Position numbers and translations under genes: made by a program. Shown piece by piece: positions 24,301-35,859 of a stretch of DNA of 64,000 nucleotides. The stretch comes from Aselliscus stoliczkanus (taxonomy: Eukaryota; Chordata; Mammalia; Chiroptera; Hipposideridae). The stretch covers positions 111,060,852 to 111,124,851 of the forward strand of contig CM066728.1 of NCBI GenBank assembly GCA_033961575.1. The letters are read 5' to 3'. Each line of letters opens with the position of its first letter. The stretch's first letter is position 1. Below the pieces are notes generated by a model that worked only from the letters and a program-made list of their open reading frames with translations, was not told the DNA's origin and searched no databases.

Positions 24301-26059
24301 TGAATCAAACGCCCCTCACCTCCTCGGCCATTTCCTAATTATGTCTCTAATATCAGCACCTGCCTGAGAGCCTCAAGAATAGGACCCTTGCTTTATTCCG
24401 TAGGGCGGAGTAAGTGCTCAAAACTGCTTGGATTGTGTGGCCGCGAGGTCTCGCATCTGTAAAAGTACCAGGATGTAGGGACAGCCATGCCAGAGCGGGT
24501 TAAGATTCTGCGGCAACTGCTGTTATGTCATAGCCTTGGAAGCTACTGCTAACAGTTCCTTGGAAACGGAACACTCTGAAAAGAACTACAACTTTTTCCT
24601 CCTGGGGGCATAACATCTCCTAGACACAGCATGAAACATAGCCGAGAGAGAAAGCACCATACGAGCATGGGACCCCACCTGACTGAAACTGCAGCAAAAG
24701 CAGAGACAACATTTAATGGAATTATGGACATTTTATTTAATATGTCCCTTCAATATCAACTGTTCCAGAAACCCTGTGTGCCAGTAAGTATGTCAAGCCA
24801 AAAGCAAATGAGTAGAACTGGAGTTAGAGCCAAATACATTATTGTTTAGTCTTTGCTAAATAGGGTAATCAAGGGTATTAGCTGATAATTTATATATAGT
24901 ATCAACCTGGCAAATGCTAGATCTTACCATTTCAAATACCATTTCAGGGATTTGTAAGTCGGTGCAGCGCTGCCTTCCATGATACGTAATTACAAGGTTG
25001 TGCTTTTATTGCACCAGTGCTATTAGGCACCTCTCTTGGATGGTTTGAATAAATTGGCATCTAGTATACTATATAATCATGAAATCTAGAATCTAGCTTT
25101 TAAGGCCTTAAGATGAGAATGACCACAAATAGTCAATTTTTTACAATGTATCAAAACATTTTGAAATTCAAGATTTATGGAAGTCCCAGCCATGAGAGAT
25201 GTTAATTGGTTTGCTCTTAGCAAATAGAGATATCCTTTTTTGAGATAAATGCTTTAAATGGCTGTTAAATCAAATTCTTAAGGCTTCTTGAACTTCTAAG
25301 ACCTCTTACAAATAAACATTTTAGTAAGCTAACATTAAATGGATTAAAACCACATGGCCAAATTGTCCTTAAAACACACAGGACATTTTTTAAGGCAAAT
25401 ATATTCAGCGAAATGCATTTTATATTTGACAGACCCCTCCTAACACAAAGTATGGAATTCTTAAGAATTTAAGCCATAACTAATTTTTCACACTTAACAC
25501 CCAAAGCTTTAGAAAATAAATTCATGAATTAATGATGACCATGAGATAACCTCAGACACCTTTGTAAAATAATGTACCTTAGAAACTGTTGTATTAATCG
25601 ATATATACTGGGTGTTTATATATAGCATGTCTGTTACACACATTTCTCATGGACACTTTGGGAGAGAAGACATTAATGGCAATTGTTTTCATCCTACGTG
25701 GAACTTTTTTACAATGGTAATTTAATAGATGACGGAATATGTCATCCTAAAAGATGAAACAATTTGTAACATTAATCTGTCCAGTTATAATGGCCAAGTA
25801 TTTAAAACACTATGGAAGGCATTATGAGATTATAAATCAGAAAAAAAAGTTTATCATCTCCAGGAGGAAGGACACAGACACTCGTAGGAAAAATCCTGAA
25901 ATTCCAGATCCACAGAGAGCATTCAGCTGGCATACAGTCCGCCTCTCCCCACACCTGGCACTTGCCTCCTGTGCTCAGCGTGCTAACAGTGTGCACACAC
26001 CCTGAGCCACCTTCCCCGATGTGCCTTCACTCCTCCCCGGGCGGGAAGTGGAAAGGCCA
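24301..26059. other. Unique non-coding sequence, AT-rich in its second half
   Basis: No gene recognised. The text ATTCCGTAGGGCGGAGTAAG followed by TGCTCAAA near 24397-24422 may be a scrap of an old MIR. From about 24900 the sequence is AT-rich and free of repeats I can name. Confidence 0.45.
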
Positions 26060-26300
26060 GCATGCTTATGAATTTTTAATGCTATTACTGCAAAGCAAAT
26101 TTCAATTATCACACCCAGCTCTAATGATCGCTTAGCATATTTCAGTTTATTGGCTGGCCCTCCCTCTCTCAAGCATCTTAATTCTGATAATTTGACATAA
26201 TGTGAAAGATTTCACATGTCTTTATTAGGGATATATACTTAGTAATTTATTTTATTTATAGACGAGAATATATTTAGTATATTAGCTCTGTTAGCAAACA
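26060..26300. other. Possible conserved non-coding element
   Basis: Repeat-free AT-rich block with GAATTTTTAATGC, CTCTAATGATCGC, TTAATTCTGATAATTTGA and TTTATTTATAGACG. The concentration of TAAT cores is what conserved developmental enhancers tend to show, but conservation cannot be seen from one genome. Confidence 0.25.
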
Positions 26301-27909
26301 AGCAATTTATGTGTAATTCCTTTTCTAGGAAACATAGAACCACCTCTCCCCCTCGCTTCTGTTCCACCAGTGAAAAGAGGGTGTCACAAAGACCGGGACA
26401 CAATCAGCCAAATTTCGGTTCAGTACAGGAAATAGGAGAAAACCCCGCCGTGTTCTGGTGTGACAACACCCAACAATTAGGACATTCACGTGGGATGGGA
26501 ACAAAAAGCATGAAGGCCCGAATGGAGCCCCGGGGTGCCTGCTGGCGACTCCTGCGAACCCATTAGCTCAAGCAGAGCAGGTGCGCTTTTCAGCGTTCAT
26601 CTGTGAAATACCACGAGTTTGGGGCATTTTTCTTTAGCTATTAATTTTTGATAACAGCACTGCGCCTCCCTTCGCCCACATGGGTGTCCCACGTAGCATC
26701 TCATTACTTGTACGTGTTGACGTCGGGTGCTTCCTGCAGCCCTGCAGGCGTAGACACAGGTGTAGACTGAGCCGTGAACACCGTGTGATGGTGGCAGCAG
26801 TGCCGTGTGTGCACATTTGGGAGGGAACGCACTGGGGACACAGCCTCTGCTCGGTGCTTTCATTTGGCTGCATAGCATGTGTATAGCGTGAATTTCCAAA
26901 CAACTTTTTTTTTTCTTGGAAATAAGTGACTCCGTAGTACCTTTTGTCTTTCTCCTGAAACAAAAATTTCCTACAATTTGAATTACTTATTCAAAAGTAA
27001 TCTAATAAATTTAAGAAAGGAATTCCATGCCCTCCATGTTTAATCTGCAGGATGGACAGCGTCTATATTATTGAATCATGCTTTTTAAATGGAGAGGTTG
27101 GGAGAGACAGGCTTACATTCCAAGTGCTCCAACAGCAGACGCGTATCCTATTCAAACTGTAATCCACAGACACTAAATAAAAGCTTGGAAAGCATAGTGC
27201 AAATATAAACATACGTGTTGATGAAAACAACTCAGTCTAATATTTTTTCTGAACAAATTAAGTAGAGGGTAAGTAGGGTCAACCAATGAGAATGCCCTGA
27301 GTTTCTCACCTTATGCACAGTAGGTACTACTTTATTCTTCATGCTGACGGGTAACAAAAATAACTGATAGGCACCCTTTAGTTTAAGTTAGGATTCTACT
27401 TTTGAAATTACTGGGAGTCAAAACAACAGAAAGGGTGTAGTCTAAAAAATATATAAATGAATCATAACTGAAGGTAATAATCCAAAAAATCAGTTATGAG
27501 TATGAATGCAGAGGAAATAAACAACCATGTTAAAATATAAATTAATCTCAGCTAAAACCAATTTACAGAGAAAAGACTACAACCAAAAAATACAGAAGAG
27601 TTAAAAATAAAAGAAAGAGTGAATAAGTACATTAGCAAACAGAGACCACTATCAATGGCAGGTAAAGTAGAATTCAAAATTTAAAAACCTAAATAATAAT
27701 TTATATTGATCAAATTTTCATATAAAATGATGATCAAGTTCTCGTAAAACTTTACAGGCAAATAGTATGAAAAATGCATGAAGAAAAACAGCTTGAAATA
27801 TGAGATAACTCCAGTTTTATGTATCAATTATTTTTATGTATCAATACTTTGAGAAATACATAATGTGGCAATATACACAGAGCTCTAGATTATAGAAAGA
27901 ATAATGAAC
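26301..27909. other. Unique or unrecognised non-coding sequence
   Basis: The stretch up to about 27100 is unique with no gene. From about 27400 the plus strand becomes A-rich (for example AGAAAAGACTACAACCAAAAA), which could be very diverged LINE sequence, but I cannot align it to a known family by eye. Confidence 0.4.
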
Positions 27910-28395
27910 AAGTAGTGAAATTCACTTATTTTCTGAGGTAAAATTTGCATAAAGTAAAATGAAGAGTTTGTAGATGTACAATTAAATGGGTTTTATAAGT
28001 GCGTGGTCTGTGTAACCCATACCCTAGTCAGGAGTTAGCTCATTTCCATGATCTCGGAAATTTCTTTTATGTTCTCCACACACCCCATAGACCACCACTT
28101 TTCTGATTTCAGTTCACATGGATTTGCTACATAATTTTTAGATATTTATATGAATGGAATCATACAGTATTTAATACTTTATATCTGTTTTGTGTCACAC
28201 AGCATAAAGTTTGGGAGATTTATCCATGTTGACAGATGTATTACAAGTTCATTCTTTTTATTACTGAGTAGTCTAAGTATTACATAAATATAAGCAAATC
28301 TGTTTCTCCATCCTCCACTTGATGGCATTTGAGTTGTTTCCAGTATTTGATTATTATGCAGAAAGCCAAAATAAACATGCTTGAGCAAGTTCTTT

Positions 28396-28431
<36 letters not shown>
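28396..28431. repeat. (GT)n microsatellite
   Basis: About 18 uninterrupted GT dinucleotides within the antisense L1. Confidence 0.97.
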
Positions 28432-28432
<1 letters not shown>

Positions 28433-29100
28433 TTTTTATCTTGGGTATATGTGTAGGAATGAAATTATTGGATTATAGAATACTTGTAAACTTAACTTTA
28501 TTGACAATTGCTGAACAATGTGTCAAAGTGATTATAATATGTACTAGATTCCCATTAGCAAACTATGATGAGCATATTTTCATGAACTTATTGGACATTT
28601 AATCTATCTTCTTTTGTTAAGGGAATGTACAAGTCTTATACATATTTTCATTGTTTATTGTATTGATTTATAAAACATTATGCAATATGGATATAACTGT
28701 AGATATTTTCTCTTTATCTGTGACTGATCTTTTCATTCCCTCAGAAATATCTTTTGATAAGAACAAGTTCTTAAATCTGTTTGAATTTCAATTTGTTTTT
28801 TTAAGGTTAGTCCTTTTTTATTATTTTCTAAGAAATATTTTCCCATCTCCAAAGTCATGGAATTACTATCCTAGATTTTATTCTAAAATCTTTATAGTTT
28901 TAGATTTTATGTTCAGGTAGATGATGCATGTCAAAATAATTTCTGTTATGCTGTAATATCCAGGACAGAGTTCTATATTTAAGGCATATTTATCCATTTT
29001 TTTTTGTGAGTGTTTTCTACCAAAAACATATAGATATAGGTTATAAACTAGAGACAATATTTTGAGGAAAAAAATTTGTGGATATGCCAGGTGAGAATTG

Positions 29101-29113
29101 AGTGTGTGTGTGC

Positions 29114-29149
<36 letters not shown>
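29101..29149. repeat. (GT)n microsatellite
   Basis: About 24 GT units with one interruption (TGCAGG) near the start, within the antisense L1. Confidence 0.97.
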
Positions 29150-29152
<3 letters not shown>

Positions 29153-29401
29153 ATACCGTGTGTGTAAAATACAACATCATTTGTTAAAAAGATTATCTTT
29201 TCCTCATTGAAATATCTTGGGATATTTTCCAAACCCAATTGACCATATTTTCATTGATTTCTGGACTGTCTTTTTTAGTTCATTAACCTAAGCACCTATC
29301 CTTACACCAATAAGACTTGATTAGAGTAGTTTTACACTTAGTTAAATTATCTAAGTCATCCAATTGTATTCTTCTAAAAGTTTTGGTTATTATTTTTTAG
29401 A

Positions 29402-29403
<2 letters not shown>

Positions 29404-29453
<50 letters not shown>
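29404..29453. repeat. (TA)n microsatellite
   Basis: About 25 uninterrupted TA units exactly at the junction between the antisense L1 and the sense L1, so it may mark the insertion point or a later expansion there. Confidence 0.97.
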
Positions 29454-29455
<2 letters not shown>

Positions 29456-29727
29456 CACATGAAGGCAGCAAGAGAAAAACAATTAGCCACACACAAGGTA
29501 AGTCCCATAAGACTATCAACTGATTTCTCAGTAAAAATTTTACAGGCCAGAAGGGGGTGACAGGATATATTGAATGTGCTAAAAGGAAGGAACATACAAC
29601 CCAGAATACTCTACCCAGCAAGGTTATCATTCAGAATTGAAGGAGAGAGAGTTTCCCAGACAAGCAAAAACTAAAGACGCTTATAACCACTAAACTACCT
29701 TTATAAGAATTGTTTAAGGGAGAATAA

Positions 29728-29750
29728 AAATATATATATACATATATATA
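29728..29750. repeat. Short TA-rich tract
   Basis: TATATATATACATATATATA inside the L1 spacer region. Confidence 0.85.
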
Positions 29751-29999
29751 TGAAAAGAACTTATGGATAAAGGCAAATATATAGTAAAGTCAGTGAATCA
29801 GCCAGTTAAATTGCTACTATGAAGGTTAAAAGATAAAAGTAGCAAAATCAAATACAAACGCAATAAGCAGTTAGAGGATACATGAAGCAAAAAGATCTCA
29901 AATATGATGTCAAAAACATAAAGTTTGGAGGGGGAAGTAAAAATGTAACATTTTTAGAATGTGTTCAAACTTAAGTGCCTACCAGCTTAAATAGATGAT

Positions 30000-30048
30000 A
30001 TATCTATATATCTATATCTATATCTATATATCTGTATATCTATATATA
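30000..30048. repeat. (TATC/TA)n tract in L1
   Basis: Alternating TATC and TATA units (ATCTATATATCTATATCTAT) between L1 spacer and ORF2 sequence. Confidence 0.9.
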
Positions 30049-32604
30049 AAATCACAAACCAGAAACCTACAAAAGATATGTAAAGGATAAGAAAAAACAA
30101 CCCAAACATAACATTATTGAAAACCAGCAATCCGCAAGGAAAGAAATCAAAAGAAAAAGAAATGAACAGAGAACTACAGAACAGTCAATAAAATTGACAA
30201 AATGGCAATAAGTTCATACCTATTAGTTATTACTTTAAATGTAAATGAACTAAATGCTCCACTTGCCTCAGATTGAAAGATACACTCAGACTGAAAGTAA
30301 AGGGATGGAAAAAATACTCCATGCAAATAGAAACACAAAGAAAGCCGGAGTATCAATACTTACATTGCCAAAATTGACTTAAAAAATAAAAAGACAAAGA
30401 AGGGCATTACATAATGATAAAGGGACTAATCCAAGAAGAGGCTATAATATTTATAAATATTTATACACCCAACGCAGGAGCATCTAAGCATATTAACCAA
30501 ATAATAACAGACATAAAGAGAGAAGTTGACAGTAATACAACAGGGGATTTAATACCCAATGTGCAGCAATGGCTAGATCATCCAGATAGAAAAACAGTAA
30601 GGAAATATTGGCCTTAAACATCATAAATGGATTTAATAGATATTAACAGAATATTTCTTCCAAAAACTTCAGATAACACATTCCTTTCAAGTGCATGAGC
30701 AATATTTTCCAAGGTAGATTACATGTTGGGCCACAAAACATGTATCAATAAATTCAAGATCGTTAAGGTCTCACCAGGTATATTTTCTAACCACAATGGT
30801 ATGAAACTATAAATCAACTCCAAGAGGAAAACTGAAGAAAAAAAAAATACAAACACATGGAGATTACACAACATGCCACTAAACAATGTGTCAAACAAGA
30901 AATTATAGAACAAATTAAATATATATACATATATATCTTAAAACAAATGAGAATGAAAACAGAACTCTTCAAAAATCTATGAGAATTAGCAAAAGCAGCT
31001 CTAAGAGGGAAGTTCATAGTGAAACAGATCTACCTCAGGAAACAAGAAAAATCCCAAATAAAGAATCCAATATTACACCTAAATGATCTAAAAAAACAAA
31101 AAACAGATACCAAGAATAAACAAAAAAACAACATTCATAGAAGGAAGGAAATAACAAATATCTGTGGCAATAAACAAAATAGAGACTATAAATAAATAAG
31201 TCAATGAAACTAAGAGTTGGTTCTTTGAAAAGATAAACAAAAATGACAAACTAGCAACATTCATCAAGGAAAAAAAAGAGCAAACCCAGATTAAAAAAAA
31301 AATTCAGAAATTAAAAAGAAGTTACAACTGACAGCACAGAAATACAAAAGATCATTAAATTATACTATGAACAAACTATACACCAACAAATTGGATAGCC
31401 TAGATAAAATGGATAAATTCCTAGAAACATACAACCTTTAATGCAATCCCTATCAAAATACATATGACATTTTTAGCAGAACTGGTACAAACAATCCTAA
31501 AATTTATATGAAGGCATAAAAGACTCCAAATTGCCAAAGCAATCTTGAGAAAGATCAAAGTGGAAAATATTACACTCCCTGATAACAAAATACGCAACAG
31601 AGCTATAGTAATCAAAACAGTACGGTACTGTCACTACATGCAAATCAATAGAACAAAATAGAGACCTGAAATAAGTCCATGTTTATATGGTCAATTAATC
31701 TATGACAAGATTAATACACAATGGGGAAAAGATTGTCTGTTCAGTAAATGTTGTTTGGAAAACTGGATAGATACAGGCAAAAAATTTTATATGGACCACT
31801 TTCTTACACCATATACAAAAATAAACAAAAAATGTATTAAATACTTATATGTAAAATTTGAAGCCATAAAACTGTAAAATAAAACATAGGCAGTAAACTC
31901 TCTGACATAGGTTTTAGCAATTCTTTTCTTTTGCTCTATTTCCCCAGGGAAGAGCAACAACAGTATAAATAGGCAAGTGGGACTACCTCAGACTCAAAAC
32001 CTTTTGCAGAGTAAAGGAAACCATTAACAAAATGAAAAGACAACCTACTGAATGGGAGAAGATATTTGCAAATTGCATATCTGATAAGAGGTCAATATAC
32101 AAAATATATAAAGAACTCATATAACTCAACATAAAAAAAATCTGATTTAAAAAATGAGAAAATGACCTGAATAGACATTCCTCCAAAGAAGGCATACAGA
32201 TGGACAACAGACATGAAAAGAGGCTCAACATCACTGATCGTCAGGGAAATGTAAGTCAAAACTATAATGAGCTCTCACCTCCCACCCATCAGGATGGCTA
32301 TTATCAGAAAGTCAACAAATACAAGTGTTGGGGAGAATGTGGAGAAATGATAGCACTCATGCAGTGTTAGCTGGTGTGTAAAATAGTGCAGCCACTATGA
32401 AAAACAGCATGGGGGTTCCTCCAAATATTTAAAATAGAACTACCATAAAATCCAGCAATTCCAATTCTGGGTATTTATCCAAAGAAAACAAAAACACTAA
32501 TTCAAAAATATATATATGCTCTCCTATGTTCATGGGGACATTGTTTACAATAGCCAATATATGGAAGCAACCTAGGTGTTCATCAATAGATGAATGGATA
32601 AAGA

Positions 32605-32605
<1 letters not shown>

Positions 32606-32660
<55 letters not shown>
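32606..32660. repeat. (AT)n microsatellite in L1 ORF2
   Basis: About 27 AT units have replaced or expanded from the L1 text that normally follows GAATGGATAAAGAAGAT. L1 sequence resumes at about 32690. Confidence 0.97.
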
Positions 32661-32665
<5 letters not shown>

Positions 32666-33189
32666 AATCTTTGATTATATATATAATAAAGAAATATTAT
32701 TCTACTATTCTACAATAAAGAAGGAAATCCTGCCATTTGTGACAACATGGATGAAATTAGGGGGCATTATTCAAAGTGAAATAAGCCAGGCAGAGAAAGA
32801 CAAATATTCTATGATTACATTTACATGTGGAATTGAAAAAAAAATGAATAAACAAAACAGAAATGGACTCATTGGGTGCAGAGGATGAACTGATTGTTAC
32901 CCTAGGGTAAAGGTGTGAGGGATGGGTGAAAAGGTGAAGTGGAATAGGAGGCACAAACTTCCAGGTATGAAACAAATAAATCACAGGCATGTGATGCACA
33001 GCATAGGGAATATAGTCAATAATAATAACTTTAAAGGTGACGGATGGTTACTAGACATACTGTGGTGATCGCACTGTAAGGTATATAAGTGTAGAATCAC
33101 TATGTTGTACACCTGAAACCAATATAATAGTGTATGTCAACTATACTTTAATAAAAAATGTCTTCAAATATTTTTAAAAGATACTCTTT

Positions 33190-33875
33190 TATGTTCACTC
33201 ATAAAATGGCCATTTATTGTGCCCTGTTCCATCTGTTTTCACTCTCCTTTAGCATGAAGCATTTCCTTTAGCGATCTTTGTAGTAAAGATCTGTTGGTGA
33301 CATAATCTCTCAGCTATTGCTGATGTGAAAAACTTCTTTTCCCTCTATTTCCGAATTACATTTGAGTGAATTTTTTTCTTCCAGAACTTTAAACATTTAT
33401 TGTCTAATTCTGATGTCAATTGTCTTTGATGACAGGTCAGCCATCATTCGTTGTATCGTTCTCCTGAAGATTATATGTCTTTTCTTTCCTGTGTCTAAGT
33501 TTTAGCTGGTCAGTTATCTTTGGTACATAGCTGTAGTTTGAATATTTTGTGCCTAGGTTCAGTTCCATGTATTTCTCCCTCGTGGGTATTAAATATTCCT
33601 TGGTTGTCCAGGTTGATAGTTTCTATCAAATTTGGGGAAATTTTGATCATAATTTTTGTATTTGCTCTTCTCCAATTTCTGTCTTTTCTGCCTCTGGGTC
33701 TAAAATTACTCATATTATAGGAAAATATTTTTTCCACAGTTCACTGAGGATCTATTTATTTCTTTTCAATATTTTTTTCCCTGCTCTTCATATAAGAAAA
33801 TTTCTGTTGGTTTATACTCAGATTCATGACTCTTTCTTACATGAACTCCTATATTGTATTAAGCCTAGCCAGTAA
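33190..33875 (-). mobile_element. LINE-1 5'/spacer fragment, antisense
   Basis: The plus strand carries reverse-complement old-L1 spacer text: CATTTCCTTTAGCGATCTTT, CTGTTGGTGACATAATCTCT, CAGAACTTTAAACATTTATT, TATCAAATTTGGGGAAATTT and TTGTATTTGCTCTTCTCC. It is homologous, in inverse orientation, to the start of the sense L1 at 29.46 kb. Confidence 0.75.
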
Positions 33876-33879
33876 TTTA

Positions 33880-35850
33880 GACAAACTTTTAATTGTATAA
33901 CCATTTTACTTTTACTGGAAAATGATAGTACAGCGAGTTCCTATACACCACACACCCAGTCCTTATTATCAACGTCTTATATTAATTTATCAGAATTAAC
34001 GGACCAATATTGATATACTATTAGCTGGAAACCACACTTGACTCAGATTTCCTTAGTTTTAACCAGGTTGCTGCTTTTCTATGAGCATCCCATGTAGGGT
34101 AGCACATTGCGTTGCTAGGTCTCCGAAAGTGTAACAACTTCCCAGACTTCCCTTTGCTTTTGATGACCTTGAGACCTTTGAAAAGCACTGGCCTGGTACA
34201 CAGTAGAATGTCATTCAGTGGGTATTTGTCTAACTGTTGTCTCATCCTCAGACCGGGTCATGTGTTTGAAGGAGGAATGCAGCAGAGGGAAGCTGATATT
34301 CTGCTCGCACCGTGTCGGTGGTGGATGCTGTCACCACGACTTGGAACTGCCAATAGGAAGGAGCTGAGGAAGTGCCTCTGTGGTTTCCTCTGGAAGTTCC
34401 CCTCTCCCTTTGCACATCGCATCTGTGGAATGACAGGCTACATGCAGCTCCTACCCAAAGTGGGCGGAGCTTTGTCCCACCTCCTCCGAACAGGAGTCAT
34501 TTGGAATTTTGACACAAAAGTTTGTTTTCATTATATATCATTTATTTATTTGTTCATTCGTTTATAGCAGTTTCAACTCAAGGATATGTATTTCATACTT
34601 TGGATTATGATCCAACACTCATTCATTTTGTTGCTCAAACTGTTTCAGCTTTGATTATTGATGACTGTATCCCTCTGACATACCTCTATGGAAGGAAATC
34701 ATTTTTTCCTCTCAGAACTTCCTTTTTCCAGCGCTGCAAGACCAAGGGAGTCTAGGCTCATCTTGTCTGTTTACTGCCCAAGTCCAACAGCAGGCTGTTT
34801 TCCAAATACCCTGATTTCTATTACTGAAGAACGGTATTTGAAACCAAGATTTGAGTGTTAGCTGGTTTTGTTGTTACTGGGGTGTCTTTGCTTCTAAGCC
34901 CTGTAGGCAAGGAAATACCTGAGTATATACTAAGCTATGTATATCCATTTACTTACATATATTTCTATTTCTGACCCTATTTGTTATCTATACAAATTAA
35001 ATATGGGTTCACGCTGACATCTCCAGCTTGGATTCATTATAACATGGATAATTTTAGCCTTCTCCTTTTGCTTGTCTGTAACCTCCCATGCCTGCAGTAA
35101 GAAACCTGCCTCCCCGCATCTACCATCCATTTACTTAATTGCTTAATACCAGGGCACATGTATTTCTTTTCAGAATTGTTAACATGTCTCTGTGGAAAAC
35201 AATTTTATCAGCTCGAGCACAGTAATTATGGACAGTTCCTCTTTGCAGGGGTCTTACAAACCCCATTTATTTCCAAAGACAGGTCAACACCTTTCCACCT
35301 TGCTCACCTCAGTGAGGTAGTTTCAAATATTTGTATGCAGCTAGAGTCTGGTAAAGCCCTGCATTCCAACATGGAATTTCTCCTCATTTTAAACAGTTTC
35401 ATACAATAAGTTTACTCTTTTTTACGTAGAGTTCTATGGATTTTGACAAATGAAAAGTGCAATGTGCCCACCATTACAGTAACATGCAGAATAGTTCCAG
35501 TGCCTGAAAATATTGCCTTTGCTTTGCCTATTTGGCCCCTGGGACTCCTGACAACCACTCATTGCTGTATCATCTCTGTAGTAGCACTTCTTCCAGAATG
35601 TCATATAAATGTCATCATACAGTTTGTAACGCTTTCTGTTTGGCATCTTTCACTGGTCAATGTGTTTTAAGACTTGTGCATGCTTTGTGAGATTTGTTAG
35701 TTCATTTCTTGTTATCACTAATATTTTATTAAATAGAGGTACCACAAATTGTTGATTCATTCTATTGAAAGACAACTTAACTGTTATCAGTTTTTGGCAA
35801 TTGTGTATAGAGCTGCTGTAAACATTAGGATGCTGGGTTTTGTGTGAATG
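33880..35850 (-). mobile_element. Antisense LINE-1-derived sequence, diverged
   Basis: Tracts such as ATTTATTTATTTGTTCATTC, TTGTTGCTCAAACTGTTTCA, CTGACATACCTCTATGGAAG, TATGGATTTTGACAAATGAA, GTCATCATACAGTTTGTAAC and GTATAGAGCTGCTGTAAACA are familiar from antisense old L1M/L1ME copies. The interval 34860-35150 is less clear and may be unique. No gene is supported; frames such as 34112-34567 fall inside this material. Confidence 0.55.
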
Positions 35851-35859
35851 TAGGATTCT

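Larger units (their letters stand above)
27910..29395 (-). mobile_element. LINE-1 (old L1M family), antisense
   Basis: The plus strand reads as reverse-complement L1 3' sequence: AATTTGCATAAAGTAAAATG, ATATGAATGGAATCATACAG, TTTGAGTTGTTTCCAGTATT, GGATATTTTCCAAACCCAA and CTTACACCAATAAGACTTGA are in the expected order. It is split by two GT microsatellites and decayed throughout. The sense L1 at 29.46 kb begins just after it, separated only by a TA tract. Confidence 0.85.
29455..33165 (+). mobile_element. LINE-1 (L1MA-like), sense, with internal ORF2 deletion
   Basis: Segments appear in L1 order. 29460-29710 matches the ORF1-ORF2 spacer (TTTACAGGCCAGAAGGGGGT, CTCTACCCAGCAAGGTTATC). 30225-30900 matches the endonuclease part of ORF2 (TTAAATGTAAATGAACTAAA, AGACTGAAAGTAAAGGGATG). 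About 31020-31440 matches the next part (GGTTCTTTGAAAAGATAAAC, ATAAATTCCTAGAAACATAC). The following bases jump directly to near the end of the reverse transcriptase region and beyond (TGCAATCCCTATCAAAATAC, then GCATGGGGGTTCCTCCAAAT). The 3' UTR has ATGTTGTACACCTGAAACCA and GTATGTCAACTATACTTTAA, typical of L1MA9-type ends. All frames are broken by stops; the element is inactive. No L1 protein is reconstructed here. Confidence 0.93.

Noticed and set aside
29455..33165. An active L1
   Set aside because: ORF2 has an internal deletion and multiple stops and a TA expansion; no intact frame.
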